DNA from: Pomacea canaliculata
Taxonomy: Eukaryota; Mollusca; Gastropoda; Architaenioglossa; Ampullariidae
Direction of reading: 5' to 3'
Assembly (NCBI RefSeq): GCF_003073045.1
Contig: NC_037592.1
Span: 10,692,007-10,756,006, forward strand
Length of the DNA: 64,000 nt
Shown here: positions 1 through 12,840 of the stretch, in pieces
Numbering within the stretch: the stretch's first letter is position 1
Layout: every line of letters begins with the position of its first letter
Notes under the pieces: model-generated
What the model was told of the DNA's origin: nothing
Database searches by the model: none
Seen by the model: only the letters and a program-made list of their open reading frames with translations
Position numbers and translations under genes: made by a program

Positions 1-3000
1 ACTTACACTGTTTTAATTGAATGCGGAAGCTCAAGTATTAATTAACAAATTAAAGGAACTGACATTTTGGGGGAATCTGAACACAACTGTTTCTTTTTAA
101 CAAAGCACGTTTATGGGATTCTGCCCACAGCTGTTTGACAAATCAGAGAATCGAATAAAGGAAACGATACAAGTGCATTTAGCTGATTATCACAGGTAAG
201 ATGAGACCAATATTCAGTAGTATTATTTACTTCACTTCCCAATATTGACATTTACAGAGTGCAACTAGTGTAACATCGCTCCTCCCGCTTACCTTTCCCT
301 GTTCTCAAACTCAGGAGTTGTCCTTCTTCGCGGTCAAAGTAAGACAAGTAAACAAACTAACAACCCATTATTGAAAAACCATAAATTTGTTAAATAAACA
401 GTTTAACAGAAAAATGGCAAACAACATAAACAAATTTTAAAACGAAGCAAGAAGGACAAACCGCACCATTCGGAAGAGACTCTGAAGTCATTTCACTCAG
501 CCTTCTGTCTTCTCCACACTGTTGCTCGTTTTCGAAGTCCCCGAATGGGTTCTGAACGGGCGACACGAATATCCCCGCTCGGTGCTACAGCAATTTTTCT
601 GTCTCAAAGAAACCTCTGCGCACACAAGATCGAAACGACTTCATAAGCTCCAGGGAGTCAGGAGAAATAACCGCCGAACAAGTTCGATTGAGAGTCGGGG
701 TATGTAGGAGATACAAAGGCTGCTGTTCATCTGCAACACAACCCGACGACCTTTCAATATCCGAGTCTTTTCAAGTCCAGCACCACACCGAGGCTTGAGG
801 GAAAGTGGGTTTTTATTGTAACTCTTTCACTGAGGGGTTGGCGTAGGTTCTGTGAATGTACCCGCAGTCGTTTTTTGAAGTTGAAAACTTCTTAAAGTGA
901 CGAGAATGTTTTTCTATTCACAACAAACCTCGCCTGTTCACCTCGATTTCTTTGGTTTCATGAAGTGTAGCCTTTTGTAGTCCAAAATTTCGGAACGAAA
1001 GTCGTCATGGGGAGCTTTTAATGGCAGACGAAAAGGTTCCTCTGTGCAAGACAATATTACAGAAATCAGCTACCCTATCAGCACCTTTTACTAACCACCC
1101 CTTTGTGAAGGAAGGTGGGGGGGGGGGTGAAGGAATCAGCTGTCCCAGATTTCTCGCTCGATCACTTCTTGGCCGGTAAGTTGCTTTCACGCTCGATGTC
1201 AGAACAACTCAAAATTGATGAGTTTTGCAAAATGAGGCGAAAGTGGTCGTGCAATGGCTGACAGTCAACTGAGCAGCGGCTGTCCACCCTGATGGACTGA
1301 CGAGTCTCTCTCCCAACTGTTCCACCCGGACAAGCGATCGAGCGACTCACACAAGTATCGTTACACCAGGTGGCAGGACGAGGACGCTTGGCATCGTGAT
1401 CAGGGGTAAGGGCGGGTGGAGCGCAACTCTTTCCTTCCGCAGTCACGTGACAGCTTCTCTGGCCAGTGTGGCTGTAAGGGTGGGGGAGGAACTGGGACGG
1501 GTGGGACTGCTTCTCCGTCATCTACGGCAAGAAACGTCCGCGATGAGGTCCTTCGTCAACAGCCGCAGCCCCCAAATGTCTTCCACGATTCTCTGAGTTT
1601 GCACTCTCACCTCGCATCAATAGTGCACGCGCTTTTCGCAGCTGGGTTAGAATTCCGCCTGGTGCACGAAAAAGACACCCGACTAGAATACAATGAAGAA
1701 GTGAAGGTAACAGCCGCGACTGTGACAGTCGGGTGTTGTCTGCCCTCAGCGACCAGCGCGCGGCAAAGTGCAGGTCGAGAAAATGTGTCACTGTGACCTA
1801 GTAAATCCTTGCTGAACTCAAGCCCCGAGGGTCAGCAGTTCCAAATCATGGACTCCACACCAGTGGGTATGCAGTGCATCATTGTTTTTCGGACTAGAAT
1901 GGTTTTTTTCTGTCCTTCCTCGCGAACCTCATTCCCACTAAACTTGCATGTAACACACTGCCTATTCTATTTTGCAACATCCTTTTTCGTTCCTTCCTGT
2001 CTATTCAAAATTTTACTTGTATCGTCCCATCGCTTACGAGAGTTATCAAAATATATCTTTTTTTTTCTTTCTTGAAAATTCTAGACAGTATGTCTCCCTC
2101 ACTAAAGAGAATTACCGCTATCTCCTCTCTCTCTTACAACCTCTACTAGTAACTTCCTCTCTCTTAACAATGTTACCACGGACATGTATAGGTGGACTGC
2201 TGTCTGCCGAGACAAACGCTTAGCCTCTTGGGAAGTTCTCCCTCGATAGTCCTGGCGAGCCTAAACAATGACTGTGACTACACCAACCTCGTTCTAGTAA
2301 TTATGCTGAAACGTGACTAAACCGGAAGCTTTGTATACACTAGCCTCGTTTTAGTAGTCAATTGGAAAAAAATCGTCTGCAAGCAGTTTGATAATACAAG
2401 TTCGTGGTGTTACCAATATCTTCCTGTCTCTTGAAAGATTTACCAGACACTTCCTGTCTCTTAACAATACATGTATTACCAATCTCTGTCTTCATACCTC
2501 CTAAAACACTAGTACTATCTTCCTCTCTCTAAAACTCTTGTTTGGGGTCAGTATTAATTTTGAAATGCCGCTGGCACAAATAAAGACCACACTACTACGT
2601 TCAAGGTAAAAAGCAAAAAAAAACTTTATACTGGTTCATCTTTGTGCACACTACCCTCGTCGAAGTCACGTGTCAGAAGATATTTTTAGCGTGCTAGCAC
2701 CTCCCGATCTTTAACACGAATCGACCAATACTCTTTGTTCCTAACCGGCATCAAAGGCAATATCTACTATGACCGACAAACACAGTCTCTCAGAAGCAGT
2801 GCACCTGGTTGAGAGATCACCGCCCGCCAACCAGCCGACCGAACTCGCTGATCTCTGAGTCAGTCAAGTGGAACGCATCGATCTCGGACCGATCCAGTGG
2901 AACCAGGATAAAATCTTATCGGGGGAATGTGTTTAGGCACGCAGCAGTTATCATTACCTGCAATAGGTGTGGTTGACGATACACCTGAAGATGCATTTGT

Positions 3001-3037
3001 GGCGCATTTATTGCATTTGTACGGCTACAAATAGTTG

Positions 3038-3141
3038 GTTTTTTTTTTTTTTGTTTTGTTTTTTGTTTGTTTTGTTGTTGTTTTTTGTTTTGTTTTTTTT
3101 TTTTTGTTTTGTTTTTTTTTTTTTTTTTTTTTTGTTTTGTT
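3038..3141. repeat. T-rich low-complexity tract with interspersed G
   Basis: About 100 bases made almost only of T runs separated by single G or GTTTTG blocks. The long Phe/Leu/Val-rich open frame across it is a translation artefact. Confidence 0.9.
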
Positions 3142-4120
3142 TGAAGTTTTTAAACTCGACAGCAAAGTGTGCCATTATTTATGCATCATTTCGCTTTTAA
3201 TTAATATTTAAAGGATCCCGGTTTGGCCGTGACCTCATGATATTTATGGAGTTCACTCTAGCGTGACCAAGCTGTGGCACAGGTGCAGACTGGAGATACG
3301 CAGACGCAGACAAGTCTGACACACACGATCGGCAAGAATTGTAATCTGCTTCTGCTTGGATCCTTGGCCTGCTAGTCACTACTTGGATGGTCAGATGGTA
3401 GGTTGTCTGTACTATAATATATGTAATATAACAAATTTTGCTTCTTCATTAATTACGCCTACAATGGCTCGTGTTTCACAAAAAGCGGCAATAAAGGATC
3501 ACGAACCCATGCTTGATGCAAAAAGGAAACAATGTGTTTAATTCTATGCACCAACAGCAAGCCAGTGAGTTTTATAGTCTAAGTGGTTCTTGAGATCACT
3601 ATACCATCGACACTACTATCTACAAAACCATACCCATGAGCTAGTCGCACTTGTCTGAGCGAAAATGTTTTTAAACTAAGCGTGAGTCGTTTTCAGCCAT
3701 TAAGCAAGACGAGCTACTTCGCCTCCAGATTTTGATGAAAGTTCTCTAAAGGACTACTGGCATGCAAATTTTTTATGGTGGGGTCAAGCTCAGTGCAAGA
3801 TAATATTTGTCTAAATCTGAGTGAATACCCACTGCCATTCTCAAGATACACACCTACAAAATTACATGCACAGAAAGAGGTGAGGTCATGATATGCCTAA
3901 TTAACATATGTTCCCAGGTGTCTGAGACTTTTATTACAGTCCATGCACTACCCTGGGGTCATGTGTGTGTGTAGGTGTGTGCCTCGAGAATGGAAAGCGG
4001 GTATTCACGCAATTTTGGGGAAATGAGGTTTTGATCTTTGCAGTTTTAGGGGAAATGCACCCTACTTGACCTTTAAGTCCAAACACATCTTACGTTCATT
4101 GCCATGTCATTTTACAGTTC

Positions 4121-4140
4121 TTTTTTTTTTTTTTTTTTTT
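4121..4140. repeat. Poly-T run (20 T)
   Basis: Uninterrupted T run followed by a G-rich stretch. It could be the reverse-strand poly-A tail of a retroposed element, but I cannot identify a body next to it. Confidence 0.8.
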
Positions 4141-6594
4141 GGTGGGAGGGGGCGGAGTGGATCAGGAATGGAAGAGGGTGGTTGAACAGATCTTGTCTTT
4201 TCTGCCCCGTTGCACACCTTCGGCCTGACCTGATATATGTTCGAACCTCGTTCTTGTTTAAGGTTTTCACCAGTCCCAAACCGCCGTAGACATGTAATCT
4301 TTTCTGCCACAGGAACCCGAAACCGAGTTCAGTGAACACAGCGACGTGTACAGTCACGGCACACTGAAACAAGGACTGGAGCTCCAATGTTTCATCGTCT
4401 CCACACCCCGGACCCCCAGACCCCCGCACCCTGACTCCTCCGTCAGCCAACGAAAAGGAAATTCTAGTAAATACAATCTGCCTGTTATCTTGAAGTCTAC
4501 ACATTTCACTCAAGTCATAAATATACGAAATACTATACCCAAAATGAAACAACTATTTTTGAAACTTTTTAGGTTGAGTCGAGATCTTTAAAATTAAGTC
4601 CAGAAATTCAGATTGTTTATACTGGGCACAATGGCCGTCCAGTGTGACCTCAAGGTCTCAGTCTTTGATGATCTTAAAACACAGGGCGAGACTGGATGGC
4701 CGCCTGTTGCTGCTGAAGGACTTGAAGGCAGGTTTGATATTTTGCCACAGAAAAACTGTAGACAGACCTTTTAAAGATTTACATTGACTATTGTCCTCGC
4801 TCGCTCTGCAGATTACATGGGCACTGAATTGTTCTTGCGGGACTCATTGTAAAAAATTTTAATTAGCGACCTAAGTGGAGAACCTTTCGCTTTGATTCTA
4901 AGCACGAACACATTTGCATTGAAATGCCGAAGAGAAAGAGAGAGATATGAAATCACACACATACACACACAGATATGAAATGCAACAGAGAGAGAGAAAG
5001 AACAATTGTCCTAAAACACTTCACGGGTGTGTGGCTCCATATTATTTGCATCCGATTCTCTAAACTCGGTGAACTCTCGTCATTACCACCGTAAACAAAG
5101 AAGGAAAAGATCAAAGAGTCGGTGCCGCTACAACTTGCTTGTCGCAATCACAGACACAAGTGGCCTTGTCTACGGACATCACAAGGACAGAAACTAGTCT
5201 CTCAGCCCAGCAAGCATTGTTACTTCTCAGTCCTTTCAATATGTGGTCTAATAACCTCAAACAATAAAGTATATAACAACTGTCAATCAATGACAACAAG
5301 CATATATCTGGGGATAAACTAAAAGCCGAATAATCCTTAACAAGATGAGCAAAGTTCACGCGCATATTATTCAAGTCATGTCTACAGAGGATATACACCA
5401 TTTATGCCAGTGTTTCATATTATCTATAGATTTTAAATTTTAAAGTGTTTTTTTTTTAATAAAAGACCGCAGCTTTCTCATGTATACTTTTCTACTCCAT
5501 CTTTGTTAGTACGATGTCAGTGACGGGTTCTGTATTTTGTCCTGCAACATGGAATCGTTTCAACAAGAAAGAGTCTATCTTTTGTCTCACCCTATAACAC
5601 CTGGAATGTGTAACAACATGGAACTACTCAGTCCGGGAACCCTTGACAGCTCAATTATAATTATTCCTCAGCAGCTGTGTATCAGACCTTGTAATTCCCC
5701 TCCTTCCAAACTAAAAACCACTTTGGAAGCTTTTCTAACAAAATGAAAGAATCTAACAGACAACTATATTGTCAGACTTACATAACTGTCGGCTTACCTG
5801 TCAAACAGAAGCGACAGACGTCAGGTGAGGTTTAGCCACAGTGAGCGGCCAGGTGTGTCAAGATACATGTTATAAAGACAACACAGCGGATCAATCAGGC
5901 GCGGCAGCCGCGGGTTAAGATTACGTGTGTTCCGAACAGGTATTCGCAACGACCTGACCTCTGACCTTTTCGTGTCTTGAATGAAACCAGTCTTGTGCAC
6001 AGAGCAACGGCGTACGGCTTCACGCACGCACAGGCAATCAGATTACACGGGACTGGGACTGTTCACATCGACTAGTGGTCCTGTGGGATTTTAATGGAGC
6101 TGAAATATTCCTACCGCCTAGTGACATCATCATCATAATAATAATAGGATTCGTATAGCACATTTCCCCACATGGAGGCGAGCTTGATCCTTTTCTCAAG
6201 AGACAAGGGGCAGTGGAGGAAGAGGCCCCCCTCTCATACCCACTGACTAGTCCCATCCCCACTCCTTTAATTATTTTCTTCGAGCAAAGGGGGAATTTTC
6301 GAGTCGATTGAGCAAGAGGCACACAAAGCATAGACTGACAAGAAACATGGGCACAAGATTCATTCATGCAAATAATAGAAACGAAAAATACCGCACAGAA
6401 TTTTAATATTTTTGTTTATTCCTCTTCTGAGCACTCTAGGGCCAGGTTGCACGAGCCATACATAAAACTGGTCATAAAGTTTTAAAGGGTGAGGTGGTCT
6501 TAAAAGGCACGTTCACGTCTCGATAAAAACTTTCGAACCCTGGCACAAACCGCTCCATTTACTTTAAGAGGACATTAATTTTTCAGCATGTATA

Positions 6595-6712
6595 TGCAGA
6601 AAGACATGGCTGATTGGAGTGTAGCGCGAGACGAGAACTGAACGAGATCTTGCTTCCTGGCTGTCGTGGTACCAAGCGAGTGCTAGACCACTGCGCTACC
6701 GAGTGTGCAAAA
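6595..6712 (-). mobile_element. Possible tRNA-derived SINE fragment
   Basis: On the minus strand this reads like a tRNA 5' half: an A-box-like TAGCGCAGTGG is followed about 50 bases later by a degenerate B-box-like GTTCAGTTCTCGT. No full cloverleaf can be folded by eye, so it is more likely a SINE head or a tRNA pseudogene than a working tRNA. A short CT-rich microsatellite lies just to its right. Confidence 0.4.
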
Positions 6713-7870
6713 ACATAAAAGAAGAAGAGAAAGTCTCTCTCTCTCTTTCTGAAGTAGGTTAATTGATTGACACAAGGCCACGTCCATGTTTTTATAGTGA
6801 GTAGACATGTAATAGAGAATCTGCCCGGCATACATCGACTGTTAGAGTTAGTAACAGACTTGTCAGGAAAATTTACAGAAAAAAGGTAATTTATGCTGAA
6901 AAAAAGGTGCTTTGACAGTCAGACTGACTTCAGAGTCTTCAGGTAGACAGTCATGCTCTCATGTGCAAACGAAACAATAAGACTTGCTGGATCACGTGAC
7001 CTGGGTCAGTAAAGTTCGTGGGAAGTTCATTTCTTTCGTGGTGTCATGCGTCTGATGATGACATCCCTCTCTCGCGTCTGTTCGTTCGTTCGTCTGAGTT
7101 AGGACGAATTAACACAGTGCAAGTTATTGGTTGGCTGCTCGGTGTTTAAACAAAGGGTCAGCATCAAAGGCTCTACAGATAAATAGATATACAGAAGATG
7201 GTCAAAATAACTGCATACAATTTAATTGAAAGGATAAGTGGGTTTGAATAAGAAGGAGCTATCAGAAAGCGCCAGCAGGTTGCAGCCAACTTGTTGCCAA
7301 GTTGCTATGTAACCAATCAGACGAATCCATCGATAAGACGAGGAGGAAAGGTCACATCCACCCGGTCACACAGCTCTGACACACACCTCGGTGTAGGCCA
7401 CCCTTGCGGACAATGGCGAGTAAAGCATGGGAGAGATTTGCATAGAAATCCTGCTTTGTCATATCTGACAAGAATTATTGGTGTGGCCTGTTAATAACTT
7501 CGTGATCATGAGAGCCTTGAATTATTTAAAATGACCGATCATACCTGCTTCTGGGACTGAAACTAGCGACCGTGTCACATAAACAACTTTTTCAATTATC
7601 TTTAGAACAAAGAGCGGGTCACTTAAAAGCGTAAATAACACAATTGCCTGGTATTCACAGTTGAGCAAAACAAAAAGGTGATAAATAATTATCTAAGGGA
7701 AAAACAAAACTGACGCATCTTTTTTAAAGTCGACAAACACTGACCTCAACCCTATGTTGTCTGTGTTCCAACTATGGCAATCAGTGTCAAATGTCTTGCA
7801 CACAGACGTCGGGGGGATATAAGGAGTGAAAACTTACAGATGGGAGTCAGGGAAAAAATTTTAAAAAACC

Positions 7871-7893
7871 AAAAAAAAAAAAAAAAAAAAAAA
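7871..7893. repeat. Poly-A run (23 A)
   Basis: Uninterrupted A run, preceded by TTAAAAAACC. Possible retroposon tail; no body recognised. Confidence 0.8.
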
Positions 7894-8221
7894 TGCCGTT
7901 AACGGAACTTTCACCTAGCATCGTGATATCCGGAAGATTCAGCCCATTTGAGTAAATGCTCAATTAAATTCTGTGAGATTAATTAAGCTGAGATGTGTGG
8001 TCTTCGCTCTAAGGTTCTAAAAAAAACTATTAAAAAATTAACATGAAGTAAGGTAGCTTGTGCATAATGTATGTGAAAGTACACTCCAACTGTCGCCAGC
8101 TTTACAATATTTTTTCCTTCCCCCTACCCTCCTTCCAAATACCTACCTGTTAGTCCTACCCGACTGTCGTCAGAAACACGGGTGTGACAGCAGGTGCCAC
8201 AAGTCTGACGGGAGGCAGTAG

Positions 8222-8398
8222 AGCGCCCCACCACCCCGGGTGTCATCGTCGACACACTACCTCCACCTGGTGCAGGTAAATCACTGCGTCACCTCCCACA
8301 CCTACTGCACGACACCTTGGCAGGGCAGCGTGCAGGCGCGTGTCTACCTGCACAGGTGTGCACACCTTGCCGAGCTCAACTACCTTTACAACACAAAG
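8222..8398 (+). CDS. Candidate isolated exon, unknown protein
   Basis: A 177-bp, 59-codon open segment is bounded by a TAG acceptor-like dinucleotide and an AAG|GTGAGC donor. It is clearly more GC-rich than its surroundings. The translation is Cys/His-rich (motifs NHCVTSHTYC, RVYLHRCAHLAELNYLY) and resembles real protein more than noise, but I do not recognise the family. The polypyrimidine tract before the acceptor is weak. No partner exons were found on either side, so a CpG-rich non-coding stretch is an equally good explanation. Confidence 0.22.
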
Positions 8399-11300
8399 GT
8401 GAGCATTGCTGTGAACGACTCCAGGCTTTGTGAACGGACACAGGGTGGTTAGACGGGCAAGGAGCTGTAGACTCGATACTATTTACAGTCTGGTTGTCGT
8501 TAGAAAGGCCATTGCGAGACTTAAAGGTAAAAGCAAGTCAAATGGTAAGTTGGGAGAGATTTTGAGGAGTAACATCCTATCAAGATTTCCGGTTACAAAA
8601 CGATCGTTTACTTACAATGGACACCGTGGTGACATGTTTTTCTCTATTCCTGAACTTCGGCCATTGGGCTGTGCAGTCCTCAGGGCAAGTTGCCGTTGTT
8701 ATTACTTCATTTATCTCCATATTATTTTTTAAATGATAAAGGATTAAATTCTTTGTGTTGTCTTTTCTCCCGACATCGTGAAAACAGCCGCATTATCATC
8801 ACTGGGGTCAAAGGTTATAATCTTCATCGTGTAAGCAGGTGTAAGAGATGCAGTCAATACCCAAAATTTGGAATAGAAGCGATTCAGCACATCAGTATTT
8901 ATCCTTTAAATTCAACTCCATTTCACTTGCCTTTTCCTTTAAGTATAAATGCAATGAATCATCTGGCTTTATAGAAAAACTAGCGTTTACATGATTACTG
9001 ACCTACGACAAGTGTATCGTTCTGAACAATAATTATAAACTGTAAACTATTATAAATTTAGTTTTATAAAAAAAAACTAATAATTACACTTCGCCAACAC
9101 GTGTTATTACCCTTAAAGACTCTGGCAGTAGAGAATGGAGGTGTCACGGGTATTGTTCTGTTCTAGAATTTCTGGTAACATGTCTATGACTGCTCAACCT
9201 CGCGGTTGAGGATTCAGTGCATTCTTTATGGAGCTTAAAAGTGTATGGAGCTGTAAAAACCAGTAAACTACGAAAACAAACATAATGCTTTTTACTCACT
9301 TTCACTCATTCAGTCACCCATTTCACTCACTGAGTGAAAGAATAAACATTAATCCATTATTAAATCTAGGAATTCAATATTATATTTTTGTTTATCTGTG
9401 ATAAATATTCTGTAACGACTTAAGCTCACCTACCTTTGAAACAAATAAAGATCTGTCAATGAAAACGTTGATATCTTGCGGAGGAGCTTCCCCAAACGTT
9501 GTCCGTGCTGTCTGCCTCTAACCACTCACAGTCTGTGTAGAAAGAAGGAAAGACCAAACAAATATTCCAACATGTTTCCAACTTGACTGCCAGTGTCTGG
9601 CGCCGTCAATGGAGTTCTCGTGCATGGCACAATGGCGGCCTTTGACAGTAAGACAGGTCCTGTACACCAGTGTTTTGCTCGACAAAAATGTTTGTGATTC
9701 GCATTCATTGAGGACAAACTGTATTCTCTGTATTCTTCACAACTCTTTTATTCCTTCACAAGTCTTTTACTTTCCCGCCTTCGCTCTCGACGACTCCTCC
9801 CCTCGTTGACTCAAACTTTTTCAGAGGCAATATCCCTCTAACAGAAGAAGTTAAAAAATATTCCAGCCATGACTAATATAATGTTTTGTGTCAAGTTTAT
9901 GCTTGAAAAAGTTTACTGCGATCCAGTGTCATGAAATCTGTCTTTACGAGGCGTTTTGTTCCATCGTGACAGCCAGGTTAATAAATATATTTTTAAGCCG
10001 TTGCACGGATGTATATTACGGATATACACAAACTGAAGTTCACTTCTTGGGGAAAACGAGAGAAGAGGTGAATAAACTAAAATACTGTAGTATTTATCTT
10101 CAAAAGGTTGATCTTAATGTAAAATTTAAATAAACGTCATCATTCAGATTTGGGGAAATAAAATTTTACCAGCAAGATTTACCCAGTTGTTGGAGTTGGA
10201 AAAATGCACCTGATTAGACCGTTAAGCATTCGTGTCTTCACATTTGCCGTAATACAGCTTTTGATACGGCCATCCCGTCTTCCGATGACTCGATGAAGGA
10301 AACAAATATCAAATGCTATTGTAGGAAATACATGTCCATTTATGTTCCACACCCAAAGCCTAAAAATATTTCCTTTCAAGCCCCAAGACGCGAGGTCTCT
10401 GACTGGTTTCTCTTGACTGAGTGCAAAAGTGATTGAGTGGGTTCGCCAGGTGACGCCGCTGTCGCCTACAACCTTGCCACCGGTGGTGCGTGGAAAGGCG
10501 GGTTAATGAAGCGTGAAACGTCGACTATGGTGAGATGTTTACGGCCGACCATTCCCCTACCTACTGATTGTCACGGGTGTGCTCGGGCTCACAAGCCGGA
10601 GCCGAAGCTGTTCTTCCGCTGACGGAAGGAGAGAGTAAGACATGGGTGGGTGGGGGATGACAGTTGGGTAAACAAGTGTGGCCGTTACTAATGAAGGCTG
10701 AAGGTAAACATACTGACAATCACTGGGAGAAACTAAGAATGACATCTAATCGATTTTGACTTGTGAACTCGACACAGAGGTCAACTGGCCATGGTGCAAG
10801 GTGATGATAATGAATGTAAATGGATCCATCTGGTACTTTCTTGACATTCCTACAATGGACATGCCACCGATTTAAAAGCGATCATTACTTCAGGCCAATA
10901 CTTGACTCTCAGTGTCAAATATGAGAAATAAAGTTTTTATAACCATCAACAGCTACAACGATGTCTCAGAAAATATTTCCCATCATCGCAAAATGAGCTC
11001 ATTCAACATGCGATTTTACAGCTGCAGTACTTTTACAACAATTTTAAAGCAGAAGTATTTTAACAACAGACTATGAGAAGCCTTGTCAAGTTTAGATATT
11101 TGTACTTTACGAGAATCTGGGAGCTATCGTTAAGTTGATTTAAGTCAACAAACTACAGATCTTGATTACAAACCTTTATTAGTAAGCATTGCATTCAAGA
11201 CAGTTATTTCCCTTTTCATGGCACGCACAACTTAACAAACACATGCACTTATCTTCTAGTGGAAGACAACAGATTATTGTCACAGTATGTTCTAAAAAGG

Positions 11301-12122
11301 ATTTCACAGGGATCTACTGAATCCCACTACACTTATCAAAAATGCTGACACTTATCACAGAATGCTGTCTCCAGAAGGCACCAATAAGAAATACTGCAGA
11401 GAATTACCACAAAACAATTTGAATTCCGATGTTCTTTCAATCACTGACAAAAATTACTGCTGTTACTGCATGAAACTCATTTACATCAGTTCATGTTCTG
11501 ACATCTTGTGATGCCATGTCTGATGGTAGCCATAACTTGGCAGAGATACAGTGAAATTTTAACACTAGAGTGAACTTTTCTCAACACTCCAGTCCATTTT
11601 AACTCTTTACAGCTGTCAAACATGAACAGATGAAAAGCCACATTTACTCTGTGAATGAGCAAGAAACCCCTAATTGTAAAGAGTTAAACAGACTAAAGCT
11701 GGTAAAAATCTAAAATCACTTAAATTCTTTACATCTGATCCCATCTGTGACATATTTAAAAGAATACAAAGTCGAAGAAATTAACAATCCTTGAAGCACA
11801 CACACCTGCATGCAATTTTCACGCTGCTATCATGCATGCAAGAGGTTTCTAAAATGTGGGTATCACCTCATGTATAAATTTATGTACATGTGCACAAATT
11901 ATATTTACATATCAACACACATTTACAGGCACATGATCACAAATTTTAAAGGCACCTTATACAATCTGAAATCTATTTCTGGACAAATTACTGTCAAAAG
12001 AGATTCCTTAGCATCCCGTGGCAATGCTATTTTTCCCTCCTGCTCTTTTCCTACATGGGTATGTGACATAGCAAATTCACCAGGAAAAAAAAATGTTGTG
12101 ATTATTATTCTACAAAAACATG
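8399..12122. other. Non-coding stretch upstream of the BORA 3' end
   Basis: No gene seen. The part from about 11.1 to 12.1 kb may include distal 3' UTR of BORA if a downstream poly-A site is used; a TTTATT near 11,174 would be AATAAA on the minus strand. Confidence 0.4.
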
Positions 12123-12168
12123 TTTATTTACTGCATGATAAAATAAATTACCTCTATCTTACTTTATT
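12123..12168 (-). terminator. Candidate BORA polyadenylation signals
   Basis: TTTATT at 12,123-12,128 and at 12,163-12,168 gives two AATAAA hexamers on the minus strand, about 600 bases after the BORA stop codon. Which one is used cannot be told from sequence alone. Confidence 0.4.
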
Positions 12169-12760
12169 TCCCTGAAATATGTGCACTATATTCAAGTAAC
12201 TCTCAAAATTGTTAACAGCAGGAAGAGTTTTTAATGTATGTTCTTATTCAGATTTGGCCCCATCACTTTAGTGTTACTTTTTACACTGACTGTTCAGAAT
12301 TACCAGGAGGATTTTCTTCACAAAGAAATCTTAAACCTTAAGAGCAAAAAGATATTTGTAAAGATTACGAGCTACAAAAGAAAGGTTTAGTTTGCTTTCA
12401 TGGCAGCAGATGTGAGCTAGGATTAAATTAAAACACTGCATATATGGAATCCCCTGCTGCTTGTGACTGTCCAAGAACATGTACCAAGGGTTACTAGATG
12501 ACCACAGTCTAGATACAAGTGTGTAAATGCTTCCTATTAAAAATCTGAAAAATCCAGTACATGTTGACCCTGCTTTGTCATGTTACAGCTTTGATGTAGC
12601 ATACTACTGATGCATATTTTGTCACTAAAGGGGACAACTACACACTGGAGTTTACCGGAAATGGCTCTCACACACAAACACACTTTCTCGGTTTTGCACA
12701 GTCATGGACAAGCACAAATACACACTTATACATTAGAATATGAATTTCCACAAACTGTTC

Positions 12761-12840
12761 TTAACTATCTGGCAAGCAAATGTTTCGGCATTGCTTCAAT
12801 TCCTCTTCTGCTCTTCGAATAATTTCCATGGCTACTTGGC
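12761..12840 (-). CDS. BORA: BORA terminal coding exon
   Basis: It follows a good acceptor (GTTTTGTTTCAG) and encodes 26 codons including the stop; the end reads QVAMEIIRRAEEELKQC then a short tail. Its phase (two bases completing a codon begun by A) matches exon 12 exactly, which supports the junction over read-through into the poly-A stretch beyond exon 12. Confidence 0.75.

Larger units (their letters stand above)
1..8221. other. Non-coding stretch, no supported gene
   Basis: I see no exon series, recognisable protein motif or RNA gene here apart from the possible SINE and homopolymers listed separately. Open frames are short, unconserved in style and often run through low-complexity sequence. 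It could be intergenic DNA or a large intron of a gene outside the window. Confidence 0.5.

Noticed and set aside
1162-1796. Overlapping 119-126 codon frames on both strands
   Set aside because: Mutually overlapping, no exon signals, and composition explains their length (GC-richer patch).
2967-3200. 77-codon open frame rich in Phe, Leu and Val
   Set aside because: It is the translation of the T/G low-complexity tract.
4112-4552. 146-codon minus-strand frame
   Set aside because: No recognisable motif, ends in a poly-Lys run from the poly-T tract, and overlaps other equally plausible frames.
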